From CAJUPY01 sp051871275 (GTDB lineage Bacteria; Bacteroidota; Bacteroidia; Bacteroidales; Muribaculaceae): a stretch of DNA of 21,695 nt. How positions within the stretch are numbered: the first letter of the stretch is position 1; every line of letters starts with the position of its first letter. The stretch lies in NCBI GenBank assembly GCA_051871275.1, contig JBJECR010000017.1:1-21695 (forward strand). Reading direction: 5' to 3'. The notes under the pieces are model-generated. The model worked only from the letters and a program-made list of their open reading frames with translations. It was not told the origin of the DNA and did not search any database. Below are positions 7,903-15,661 of this stretch, one piece after another. The position numbers and the translations under genes are program-made.

Positions 7903-8970
7903 ATGAATGAATTTTGGCTGTCTTTGGCTTTAAGTTTTGCAAATCCTTTCGCTCCTGCTCCGGAAGTAACACTTCTTTATGCAGGAGATGCAATGCAACA
8001 TATAGCACAAGTTAAGGCAGCTAAAAGAGTAGGTGATACTTTTTCATATTCAGAATGTTTTGAAGATATCAAGGAATATATTTCTTCTGCAGATTATTCC
8101 GTAGTAAATTTTGAGACAACACTTGGAGGAAAGCCTTACACCGGTTATCCATGTTTCAGTTCCCCTACGGAATTTGCAATTTCTCTTAAAGATACAGGTT
8201 TTGATTTGTTTTTAAATGCAAACAATCATACGTTAGACCGTCGAGATAAAGGCTTAAAAAGAACTATCAATATACTTGATTCATTAAATATCTCACATAT
8301 AGGTACCTATCTTAATAGTCAAGATAGAGAAGATAATGTACCGTTTATAAAAGAGATAAATGGCTACAAAATTTCATTTCTCAATTATACATACGGAACG
8401 AACGGCATATCACCAAAAGATGTTGTTGTAAATTATATTGATACCATTCAAATAAAAAAAGATATTGAATTGAGTAGAAAAAAAGGTGCTGAGATTCTGT
8501 CGGTCCAAATACACTGGGGCGATGAATATAAGTTGCTGCCAAATAAGAATCAAAAGAAAATTGCAGACTTTCTTGTCAATCATGGTGTTGATTTGATTAT
8601 AGGTGGACATCCTCACGTAATTCAACCGATGGAATTACGCTATTCTGAAAAATATTGTAAAGATTGCCTTATTGTGTATTCTCTCGGTAATTTTATTTCT
8701 GATATGAAAACAACAGATACCCGAGGTGGTGTAATTTCTAAGGTAGTTTTGACCCGAGATAAAATGGGAAAAGCAAAGATTAAATCGGCGAATTACAGTC
8801 TTGTTTTTACGCTACCGTATGACGGCAAAAGCAACTATAAGGTAGTACCTATAGAAGATGTTCAATCCGGTTATAGAAAAATGCAAGCGGAAAATTTTGA
8901 AAAATCAGCAGAAAAGATATTCACCAAGTATAATAAAAATGTTAGTCGTGAATCAGCAAAAGTAAAGTAA
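7903..8970 (+). CDS. CapA-family (PGA_cap) metallophosphoesterase-like envelope protein
   Basis: A 355-aa member of the CapA/PgsA family (PGA_cap domain), a calcineurin-like fold named after poly-gamma-glutamate capsule genes. Visible signatures are YAGDAMQH (D29), VVNFETTLGG (N69, E71), NANNHTLD (N107, H109), VQIHWGDEY (H204), GGHPHVIQP (H236, H238) and YSLGNFIS. Together they supply the metal ligands. The first 19 residues are hydrophobic and end with APAP, which suggests export or a membrane anchor. The start lies three bases after folD, so it is the last gene of the panC cluster. No capsule polymerase genes (CapB/CapC) are present, so a role in poly-glutamate export is not supported; the substrate is unknown. 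Its stop touches the stop of the convergent regulator gene. Confidence 0.85.
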   Translation: MNEFWLSLALSFANPFAPAPEVTLLYAGDAMQHIAQVKAAKRVGDTFSYSECFEDIKEYISSADYSVVNFETTLGGKPYTGYPCFSSPTEFAISLKDTGFDLFLNANNHTLDRRDKGLKRTINILDSLNISHIGTYLNSQDREDNVPFIKEINGYKISFLNYTYGTNGISPKDVVVNYIDTIQIKKDIELSRKKGAEILSVQIHWGDEYKLLPNKNQKKIADFLVNHGVDLIIGGHPHVIQPMELRYSEKYCKDCLIVYSLGNFISDMKTTDTRGGVISKVVLTRDKMGKAKIKSANYSLVFTLPYDGKSNYKVVPIEDVQSGYRKMQAENFEKSAEKIFTKYNKNVSRESAKVK

Positions 8971-9861
8971 TCAAGCATCAAGACTTGGCTGTATTTGCTG
9001 TTTGCGATAAATGGTAGGTGACATTCCTGTGCTGTGTTTGAAGTATTTACCAAAAAATGACTGGTTTGGGAACGAAAGTTTTTCGCTAATTTCCAAAATA
9101 GATAAATCCGTAGAAGAAAGAAGCTTTTTCGCTTCAAAAATAACATAAGAATCAATCCACGAACTTGCTGTTCTGCCACTGACTTCTTTTACAAGTGCAG
9201 ATAAATATTTCGTTGAAATGCACAATTTTGAAGCATAGTCCGAAATAGAGCGAGTGTGTTGGAAATTGTCTTCAACAAGTGTGATAAATTTATAAAACAG
9301 TTCTTCACTTCTATTATGTTTGATATTGGGTTTGCCGTGAGTAGGTTCCAGTTCTCTGAAATAAAAAGTGAAAATTTCAATTGCAACAGCTTGACAAATT
9401 GAATTTATAATCCACTTCTTATATGGACTCTCTTTAGAAGCAAGTTTTCTGTGCAATATTTCCCTATATTGAATAATTGATTGTAAGTCTTCATCATTAA
9501 GCTTTAGAATTGGATCTTCTTCAAATGCTTTGTGACAAACAATAATTCGAGACATGATAGGGAGCATATTTTCAATATACCCCAATGTCGTATTAATAGC
9601 AAAGCCCTTGAAGTCACTGCTCGGCTCATAAGAGCTGAGCAGATGACCCGGGGCTAATACCATAATATCAGATGGCGTCATAACTAATATCTTGTCATCA
9701 ATGGAGATTGAGACAGAGCCTTCAAGACAAACCACAGAAAGAATAGTTTCCGTAATACGAGGTAATGATATTGCTTTTAATGGCTCAACAGAATCAATAA
9801 TAGCAATATTGTCATTACCATCAATAGTCTTTAGTCGTGTCCAATCTTTTGATTTCAACAT
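8971..9861 (-). CDS. AraC-family transcriptional regulator
   Basis: A 296-aa regulator. Residues about 20-95 form a cupin-like sensing domain (LSVVCLEGSVSISIDD and MVLAPGHLLSS). The AraC DNA-binding domain is at about 190-290 with two helix-turn-helix units: SISDYASKLCISTKYLSALV, then SILEISEKLSFPNQSFFGKY followed by TGMSPTIYRK. Start ATG 9861-9859 lies 4 bases after the malQ stop on the same strand, so it is the second gene of a malQ operon. The partnership suggests control of alpha-glucan or other carbohydrate use, but no effector can be read from the sequence. Its stop abuts that of the CapA-like gene with no space for a terminator. Confidence 0.9.
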   Translation of the reverse strand: MLKSKDWTRLKTIDGNDNIAIIDSVEPLKAISLPRITETILSVVCLEGSVSISIDDKILVMTPSDIMVLAPGHLLSSYEPSSDFKGFAINTTLGYIENMLPIMSRIIVCHKAFEEDPILKLNDEDLQSIIQYREILHRKLASKESPYKKWIINSICQAVAIEIFTFYFRELEPTHGKPNIKHNRSEELFYKFITLVEDNFQHTRSISDYASKLCISTKYLSALVKEVSGRTASSWIDSYVIFEAKKLLSSTDLSILEISEKLSFPNQSFFGKYFKHSTGMSPTIYRKQQIQPSLDA

Positions 9862-9865
9862 ATTA

Positions 9866-12541
9866 TTATCTGCCGCTATCTTTAATCATATTCTTCAACT
9901 GATTGTTGAACATTGTAGCATCAAGCAGCTGTTGGAGTGTAAGATGCATACGATATCTCCAATAGTGACGAGAGTTTGCAGGAACGTTTATCTGCTCATC
10001 TGCAGGGTTATTTCTGCGGAGGTCAGCATTTATAGACAACCAGTCTTGCAAAGGAAGAATGCAAAGCATAGATGGTGATTTCAAGTGCTGCTCAACGATT
10101 TTTTCGCACAACCAAGGTTCTGCAAAATATGGAGCTTCGCCTACACAGCCAAGTGTATTGTTAAAGAAATGCTGTGTTTTCTCTCTGTTTTCTTCCCACC
10201 AAAGACGTATTCCGCCCATATCATGAGTTGAAGTTGTGCAAACAGAATAGTGGGGATAATGCCAAGTGTTGCCAAATTCAGACTTAGGATCTTTAGGCAT
10301 ACGTTGAATTTCAAGAGAAAGGATTTCAAGTTGACTCATAACAGCAGCAACACAATCCGGAATCATACCAAGGTCTTCTGCACACGTTAGCATATCTGTA
10401 GCTTCAATGAGTGGCGGAAGTTTCCACATTGCCTTTCCGTACCAGAAATCATTATGGCGGCGATAGAAGAAATCATTGTAAAGTCTGTCAAAACACCATT
10501 TTTCGTAGTCGTTCAAACTGCGATAGATGTAAGTGAATTGAGCTGAGATTCTGGGGTGATATTTACCCTTTTCGTATGGGTCTTCAATGAACAGTACATT
10601 ATCAATGAGTCCCATAAGAGCATCTGAAATGCGATTATTTTTGTCGTTTTTCTCTTTGTTCGCAAAATAATCGGCAACTTTACGCTGAGTATCAAATGCT
10701 TCTTTAAGTTTATAGCGACCATATCCAAGTGGTTCAAGATAAGTATTCTTGACTTCTTCCGTATATTCTCCGAAATAGTCGCCCAAGAGCCAATCCATAA
10801 TATAAGGAGTGGTATGAAGATTAACGTCAATCCAGAAATCGTATGAATGACGTAGTTCGTCCGGTGAAAATGGTAGAGCCGGATTAAATACTCCTAGCAA
10901 ACCGTGAACAGCGTCCATTGGTATTTGCCATATACGGAAGAAACCAAGTACGTGGTCAATACGGTAAGCATCAAAATATTCGCTCATTTTGCGGAATCTT
11001 GCTTTCCACCATGCAAAACCGTCTTTATTCATCTCTTCCCAGTTATAAGTAGGGAATCCCCAGTTTTGACCGAGTACAGAGAAGTCATCCGGTGGAGCAC
11101 CAGCCTGACAGTCAAGATTAAAGAGGCGAGGGGAAATCCAGGCATCAACGCTTGTGCGAGAAATACCAATTGGAATATCACCTTTAATTGCAACACCGTG
11201 CTGATGTGCATAATCTCTAACGTCTCTCATCTGACGATCCAGGTGGAATTGCTGGAAATAAACAAAGTTTATTTCATCTATGTGTGAAGAAATAAATCCT
11301 TCCACCTTCCCTGCTTCATATTCAGTATATGCACCCCAGTTAGTGAAATCCGGCGTACCGTTCAAGTCACGGAGAACACAGAATGCTGCGTATGGAGTAA
11401 GCCATTCTGCATTTTTGCTGACAAAGTTTTTGAATTCTTCAGATTCCACTGTAGCTTTTCCATCTTGTGCAAAAATCTCATGGACATATTCATTTTTGTA
11501 CCTGTTAACTTCTTCGTAATCAACGGTTGCAAGAGAATTCAAGTATGCACGTTTCTCATTGAAGTACGCCATTCGGTTTTCATCATTTATAATGCCGATT
11601 TCTTCAAGACGTAAGAACATTGGGTGAAGTGCAAAAGTAGAATTCGCATTGTACGGATACGAATCAGTCCAAGTATGTGTCATTGTGGTGTCATTGATGG
11701 GCAAAATTTGTATAAAATTTTGACCTGTTAATTCCGCCCAATCTACTACTTTTTTCAAGTCATAAAAATCACCAACGCCAAAATCTTCCGCAGAACGGAG
11801 TGAGAATACAGGGATTGCGACTCCTGCACAGCGTAATGGAGGTAAGGGGTTATTAAATCTCAAACCGCTGACAATTGTAGCAGCTTGTTTATCTCCGGCA
11901 ATTTCAAAGATTCTGTTATCACCACCTTCCCAAGCTACAACATTTTTAGTTTCTTTGTTCAGAATAATGAACTTATATTGAGTACCTACAGGTAATTTTT
12001 TAGCTTCAATGTTAACATTCCACATCGGGAAGTCTGCATCAGACATAATTACCGCCTTTGATGCGTCCCAATCACCGATAGCAGGGCAACCGCCACATAT
12101 AGCAAGCACATCTTTTGGACCTACCATAGGAGCATCAATAGAAATATTGACATATCCGGTTCTTAAGCCTAATCTTTTATCTCTTTCTCCACGATAATTA
12201 AGGCAATCCACTATAGCGGAAGAATAGAGTGGTTTATCTGCAGGCTGGTCTTGCCAACGGTCATAGATATTATAAACTTTGGCAGCACGTCCGCGAATAA
12301 ATTTACGCTGATGTCCCCATTCGGTTTTAATATAGCCATTATCATTCTTAATGATATAAGCATATTCAAATTCTGCAATAGAGTCCGGCATTTCCAAATC
12401 CAATGTCCAATGCTGATCGCCTGTAAGTTGCATTTTAACTGATTTAGAGAAATCACCGCTACCAAGTTGTTCTGTAGAACCCACGATGTGAACGGATTCG
12501 CCCCAATTCGTGTGATAATTTACGTTGAATGTCAGTTTCAT
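9866..12541 (-). CDS. malQ: 4-alpha-glucanotransferase, GH77, with two N-terminal CBM20-like modules
   Basis: Amylomaltase/disproportionating enzyme that transfers maltooligosaccharide units in glycogen and maltodextrin metabolism. The 891-aa protein is of the long type. CBM20-like starch-binding modules lie at about 1-95 (MKLTFNVNYHTNWGESVHIV) and 130-225 (VNISIDAPMV, CPAIGDWDA). The GH77 barrel starts near 238 (AGVAIPVFSLRSAEDFGVGD). The nucleophile is D529 (FDAYRIDHVLG), the acid/base E722 (CAEDLG) and the third acid D774 (STHDM). There is no signal peptide, so it should be cytoplasmic. Start ATG 12541-12539. The AraC-type regulator gene follows 4 bases after the stop. nrdJ upstream is closed off by a terminator, so malQ has its own promoter. 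Confidence 0.95.
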   Translation of the reverse strand: MKLTFNVNYHTNWGESVHIVGSTEQLGSGDFSKSVKMQLTGDQHWTLDLEMPDSIAEFEYAYIIKNDNGYIKTEWGHQRKFIRGRAAKVYNIYDRWQDQPADKPLYSSAIVDCLNYRGERDKRLGLRTGYVNISIDAPMVGPKDVLAICGGCPAIGDWDASKAVIMSDADFPMWNVNIEAKKLPVGTQYKFIILNKETKNVVAWEGGDNRIFEIAGDKQAATIVSGLRFNNPLPPLRCAGVAIPVFSLRSAEDFGVGDFYDLKKVVDWAELTGQNFIQILPINDTTMTHTWTDSYPYNANSTFALHPMFLRLEEIGIINDENRMAYFNEKRAYLNSLATVDYEEVNRYKNEYVHEIFAQDGKATVESEEFKNFVSKNAEWLTPYAAFCVLRDLNGTPDFTNWGAYTEYEAGKVEGFISSHIDEINFVYFQQFHLDRQMRDVRDYAHQHGVAIKGDIPIGISRTSVDAWISPRLFNLDCQAGAPPDDFSVLGQNWGFPTYNWEEMNKDGFAWWKARFRKMSEYFDAYRIDHVLGFFRIWQIPMDAVHGLLGVFNPALPFSPDELRHSYDFWIDVNLHTTPYIMDWLLGDYFGEYTEEVKNTYLEPLGYGRYKLKEAFDTQRKVADYFANKEKNDKNNRISDALMGLIDNVLFIEDPYEKGKYHPRISAQFTYIYRSLNDYEKWCFDRLYNDFFYRRHNDFWYGKAMWKLPPLIEATDMLTCAEDLGMIPDCVAAVMSQLEILSLEIQRMPKDPKSEFGNTWHYPHYSVCTTSTHDMGGIRLWWEENREKTQHFFNNTLGCVGEAPYFAEPWLCEKIVEQHLKSPSMLCILPLQDWLSINADLRRNNPADEQINVPANSRHYWRYRMHLTLQQLLDATMFNNQLKNMIKDSGR

Positions 12542-12575
12542 GTAAGTAAAATATATTCTTTTAGGTATTAGTATT

Positions 12576-12609
12576 CAAATTATTTACTAAAGTGCTATAA
12601 AGGTACAAA
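12576..12609 (-). promoter_or_regulatory. Possible malQ promoter
   Basis: On the minus strand TTTG (12609-12606) is followed after 22 nt by ATAATTTG (12583-12576). It is a near match to -33/-7 with an imperfect -7 start and a long spacer. It lies between the nrdJ terminator and the malQ ATG, where a promoter is needed. Confidence 0.4.
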
Positions 12610-12621
12610 CTTTTTTTAAGA

Positions 12622-12662
12622 AAAAGGTCAAATTGCAAAGAAAATTTGCAATTTGACCTTTT
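12622..12662 (-). terminator. Strong hairpin terminator after nrdJ
   Basis: An 18-bp perfect stem (12622-12639 with 12645-12662, core GGTCAAATTGCAAA) surrounds a 5-nt loop. Read on the minus strand it is followed by a T-rich tract. It lies about 30 bases after the nrdJ stop. A hairpin with the same AAATTGCA/TGCAATTT core follows the MlaD-like gene at 17293-17333. Confidence 0.85.
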
Positions 12663-12692
12663 ATTATCTGTTAAAATAGATTTTGTGATAAA

Positions 12693-15218
12693 TTATCCAC
12701 ATTTAGAGGTACCACAAGCAGTGCAAATCAAACAACCTTCTTGATAAATCAAAGTTTCCTGTCCACAATTCGGACAAGTTTGACCTGTTGCTTTCGTACC
12801 GTTTGGCAGATATTTCTTCAATGCACGTTCCACACCCATTTTCCAAGTATTAATAGACTGGCTGTCGAGTTCAAGACCTGATACAAGTTTTAAAACTTGG
12901 TCAATAGGCATACCATAACGTAACACTCCTGAAATTAGTTTTGCATAGTTCCAATATTCAGGATTAAATTTATCACTTAAGCCTTCAATAGTAGTTTTGT
13001 AACCGCGTTTGTTCACAAACTGGAAGTCGTATCTTTTGACACCGTCTTCACCAATTGCTTTGATGATTTTGCCATGGTTGACAGACTTTGGGCAAAAGAT
13101 ACCATCATCATCGTCGGCAAGACCGGTAAAGATTTCGTATGGGTTACCATTAAGCAAACCAACAAAGGCAATCCATTTTTCTTTATTGTTTTGGAAACGC
13201 ACAACGTCTGCTTCAAGTTCAATAGGACGCTTGATTACGTGAGGGTGTATCTCTGACGGCTCTTCTTTTTTAGAGATGCTCACAAGTACACCGGAACGGC
13301 AACCATCACGATAGACAGTACATCCTTTGCAACCGGAACGCCATGCTTCAGCATAAAGTTGAGCGACTAGCTCTTCGCTAACATCTGAGGGCAAGTTAAT
13401 TGTAACGGAAATTGAATGGTCAACCCACTTTTGAATCTTTCCTTGCATTCTAACTTTTTCAAGCCAGTCAATGTCGTTTGATGTAGCACCTGCGTACGGA
13501 GATTTTGAAATAAGTTCTTCAATTTCAGCATCTGAATAACTATCTTTCATTTCAATATTGTTTATTTTCATCCATTCCAAGAATTTTGGATGATAAACAA
13601 TATATTCTTCAAATGCATCTCCGCTATCGTCAACGTAATCCACACGTACTTTTTCATCGCTTGGATTAACTTTTCTTCTGCGTTTATATACCGGCAAGAA
13701 TACGGGTTCAATACCGGATGTAGTACGAGTCATAAGGCTGGTAGTACCGGTAGGCGCAATGGTGAGACATGCAATATTTCTACGTCCGTACTTAACCATT
13801 CTTTCATACATTTCAGAGTCTTGTTCTTTGAGCCTGTTTATGAAAGGATTATTTTTTTCTCTTTCTGCATCAAACACTTCAAATGCTCCACGCTCTTTTG
13901 CCATTTCAACAGAAGAACCGTATGCAGCCAAGGCTAAAGTGCGGTGAACGCTAACCGAGAAATCTGTTGCTTCAGGAGTACCATATTTATATCCTAAGGC
14001 AGCAAGCATATCACCTTCGGCGGTAGTTCCAACACCTGTTCTACGTCCTTTGAGAGTTTTTCTGCGTATTTTCTCCCAGAGATGACGTTCTGTAATTTTT
14101 ACCTCTTCCGGTTCCGGATCAGAATTGACCTTATCTATAATAGTGTCAATTTTTTCCATTTCAAGGTCGATAATGTCATCCATTATCCTTTGTGCTTTAG
14201 CAACATGAGTTTTGAAAAGGTCAAAATCAAAATAAGCGTCCTTTGTAAAAGGATTTACAACGTATGAATAAAGATTGATAGCTAAAAGGCGGCAACTATC
14301 GTAAGGACACAGCGGAATTTCACCGCAAGGGTTTGTAGAAATAGTTTTGAATCCAAGGTCTGCATAGCAATCCGGTACAGACTCGCGAGTTATTGTGTCC
14401 CAGAAAAGTACGCCGGGTTCTGCGGATTTCCAAGCATTATGAATAATTTTCGCCCATAATTGAGAGGCATCAATCTCTTTAGTGACAATAGGTTTATTAC
14501 CTTCAACAGGGAAAGTTTGATTAAATTTTTCACCATTTAAGGCTGCATTCATAAATGCATCTGAAATTCTAACTGAAACGTTTGCACCGGTGATTTTACC
14601 TTGCTCCATTTTAGCATCAATAAATGCTTCAGAATCCGGATGATTAATACTTACTGTAAGCATCAATGCTCCTCGACGACCTCCTTGTGCAACTTCTCGT
14701 GTTGAATTAGAGTAGCGTTCCATAAAAGGCACCAAACCGGTTGAGGTAAGAGCAGAGTTCTTGACGGGTGTGCCTGCAGGTCTGATATGTGACAAATCGT
14801 GTCCCACACCACCTCTACGTTTCATAAGTTGTACTTGCTCTTCGTCTATTCTGATAACGCCACCGTATGAATCCGGGTCTCCGTCAAGTCCTATTACGAA
14901 ACAGTTTGACAGTGAACCAACTTGATAATGATTACCAATACCGGACATAGGGCTACCCTGTGGTACAATATATTTGAAGTCTTTAAGGTATGAAAAGACT
15001 TCTTCTTCAGGCATTGGGTTAGGGTAATTTTTCTCAATACGAGCAATTTCTGAAGCAATTCTTTTATGCATATCATCCGGTGATAATTCAAAGATATCTC
15101 CATCAGAATTTTTTAACGCATATTTGCTGACCCATACTCTTGCTGCAAGCTCGTCACCGCCAAAGTATTCCAATGATGCAGCGTATGCTTCATCGTATGT
15201 GTAAACTTTCTGTTCCAC
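12693..15218 (-). CDS. nrdJ: Adenosylcobalamin-dependent ribonucleotide reductase (class II)
   Basis: Reduces ribonucleotides to deoxyribonucleotides using a coenzyme B12-derived thiyl radical, without oxygen. The 841-aa protein has the active-site set SNCFV (C106), NPCGE (N296, C298, E300) and DSCRLL (C309). C298 and C309 lie 11 residues apart, as in the Thermotoga class II enzyme. APTGTTSLM occurs further on, and the C-terminal Cys-rich tail (C815, C818, C829, C832, C835, C840) suits zinc binding or re-reduction of the active site. There is no ATP cone at the N-terminus. Start ATG 15218-15216. It stands alone with its own promoter and terminator. No cobalamin riboswitch is seen upstream. 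Class II rather than class III is clear from the single-chain form and the absence of a glycyl-radical tail. Confidence 0.93.
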   Translation of the reverse strand: MEQKVYTYDEAYAASLEYFGGDELAARVWVSKYALKNSDGDIFELSPDDMHKRIASEIARIEKNYPNPMPEEEVFSYLKDFKYIVPQGSPMSGIGNHYQVGSLSNCFVIGLDGDPDSYGGVIRIDEEQVQLMKRRGGVGHDLSHIRPAGTPVKNSALTSTGLVPFMERYSNSTREVAQGGRRGALMLTVSINHPDSEAFIDAKMEQGKITGANVSVRISDAFMNAALNGEKFNQTFPVEGNKPIVTKEIDASQLWAKIIHNAWKSAEPGVLFWDTITRESVPDCYADLGFKTISTNPCGEIPLCPYDSCRLLAINLYSYVVNPFTKDAYFDFDLFKTHVAKAQRIMDDIIDLEMEKIDTIIDKVNSDPEPEEVKITERHLWEKIRRKTLKGRRTGVGTTAEGDMLAALGYKYGTPEATDFSVSVHRTLALAAYGSSVEMAKERGAFEVFDAEREKNNPFINRLKEQDSEMYERMVKYGRRNIACLTIAPTGTTSLMTRTTSGIEPVFLPVYKRRRKVNPSDEKVRVDYVDDSGDAFEEYIVYHPKFLEWMKINNIEMKDSYSDAEIEELISKSPYAGATSNDIDWLEKVRMQGKIQKWVDHSISVTINLPSDVSEELVAQLYAEAWRSGCKGCTVYRDGCRSGVLVSISKKEEPSEIHPHVIKRPIELEADVVRFQNNKEKWIAFVGLLNGNPYEIFTGLADDDDGIFCPKSVNHGKIIKAIGEDGVKRYDFQFVNKRGYKTTIEGLSDKFNPEYWNYAKLISGVLRYGMPIDQVLKLVSGLELDSQSINTWKMGVERALKKYLPNGTKATGQTCPNCGQETLIYQEGCLICTACGTSKCG

Positions 15219-15295
15219 TGTTGTTTTGATAGAATTTAATTTTTTATGATTTAGTTTAAGTTAGTGTTTGAAAAGTTGTTCGAAATTTTACTCGG

Positions 15296-15327
15296 CAAAG
15301 TAAGTTAATTATTTTGTGATATACAAA
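15296..15327 (-). promoter_or_regulatory. nrdJ promoter with an internal inverted repeat
   Basis: On the minus strand TTTG (15327-15324), a 20-nt spacer and TTACTTTG (15303-15296) form a promoter with one -7 mismatch. The leader would be about 70 nt. The imperfect palindrome TTTGTGATATACAAA (15313-15327, plus strand) overlaps the -33 element and could be an operator. Its link to NrdR or any other repressor is only a guess. Confidence 0.6.
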
Positions 15328-15591
15328 TCTTTCAAGAAATATTTATTTACATTTTACAAAGTTTACCAAATCAAATTTACAATCTATTGAATATCAAGTA
15401 AATATTGTTTTGAAAATTCTTAAAAAATTTCCAATTTGATAAATTGATATAGAGTATTAAAAATATTTTGGCACAATCAATATTTAAGCCTAAATAATTA
15501 TAGTATTTATCATTTATTTAATAAATTGATAAATTAAAATATTGAATTACAAATAAATATATTTATAACTTGAATTTTTACAGAAAGAAAT

Positions 15592-15636
15592 GTTGAAAAA
15601 TAAAGACAATAGTAAAATAATTATTACTACTGTCTT
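15592..15636 (-). terminator. Terminator after dnaA
   Basis: A 12-bp stem (15603-15614 with 15625-15636, AAGACAATAGTA against TACTACTGTCTT) has a single position that is G-U on the minus-strand RNA. The loop is 10 nt, and a T-rich tract follows on the minus strand. It lies 26 bases after the dnaA stop. Confidence 0.75.
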
Positions 15637-15661
15637 CAAAAAATATCCTTAATTTGTAATG

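Larger units (their letters stand above)
15219..15661. other. AT-rich spacer between dnaA and nrdJ
   Basis: This 443-base gap holds the nrdJ promoter at its left end and the dnaA terminator at its right end. Between them the DNA is extremely AT-rich. It carries direct copies of ATAAATTGAT at 15439-15448 and 15531-15540, and the pair TTGATAAATTGATA at 15436-15449. I found no exact TTATNCACA box and no convincing small gene. An AT-rich stretch beside dnaA is reminiscent of an origin, but nothing here proves it. Confidence 0.5.

Noticed and set aside
7903..8970. Capsule (poly-gamma-glutamate) biosynthesis locus
   Set aside because: No CapB or CapC homologues are nearby; the gene sits at the end of a housekeeping cluster, so only the family name is kept.
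12640..12720. Replication origin at the nrdJ end because of TTATCCACA
   Set aside because: A single exact box, partly dictated by the Cys-Gly-stop codons and next to a terminator, with no box cluster.
13590..13937. Plus-strand frames opposite nrdJ and malQ
   Set aside because: Antisense to conserved catalytic regions, with no promoter and no recognisable protein features.
15219..15661. Cobalamin riboswitch upstream of the B12-dependent reductase
   Set aside because: The region is almost pure AT and lacks the GC-rich B12-box and multi-helix core expected for that element.
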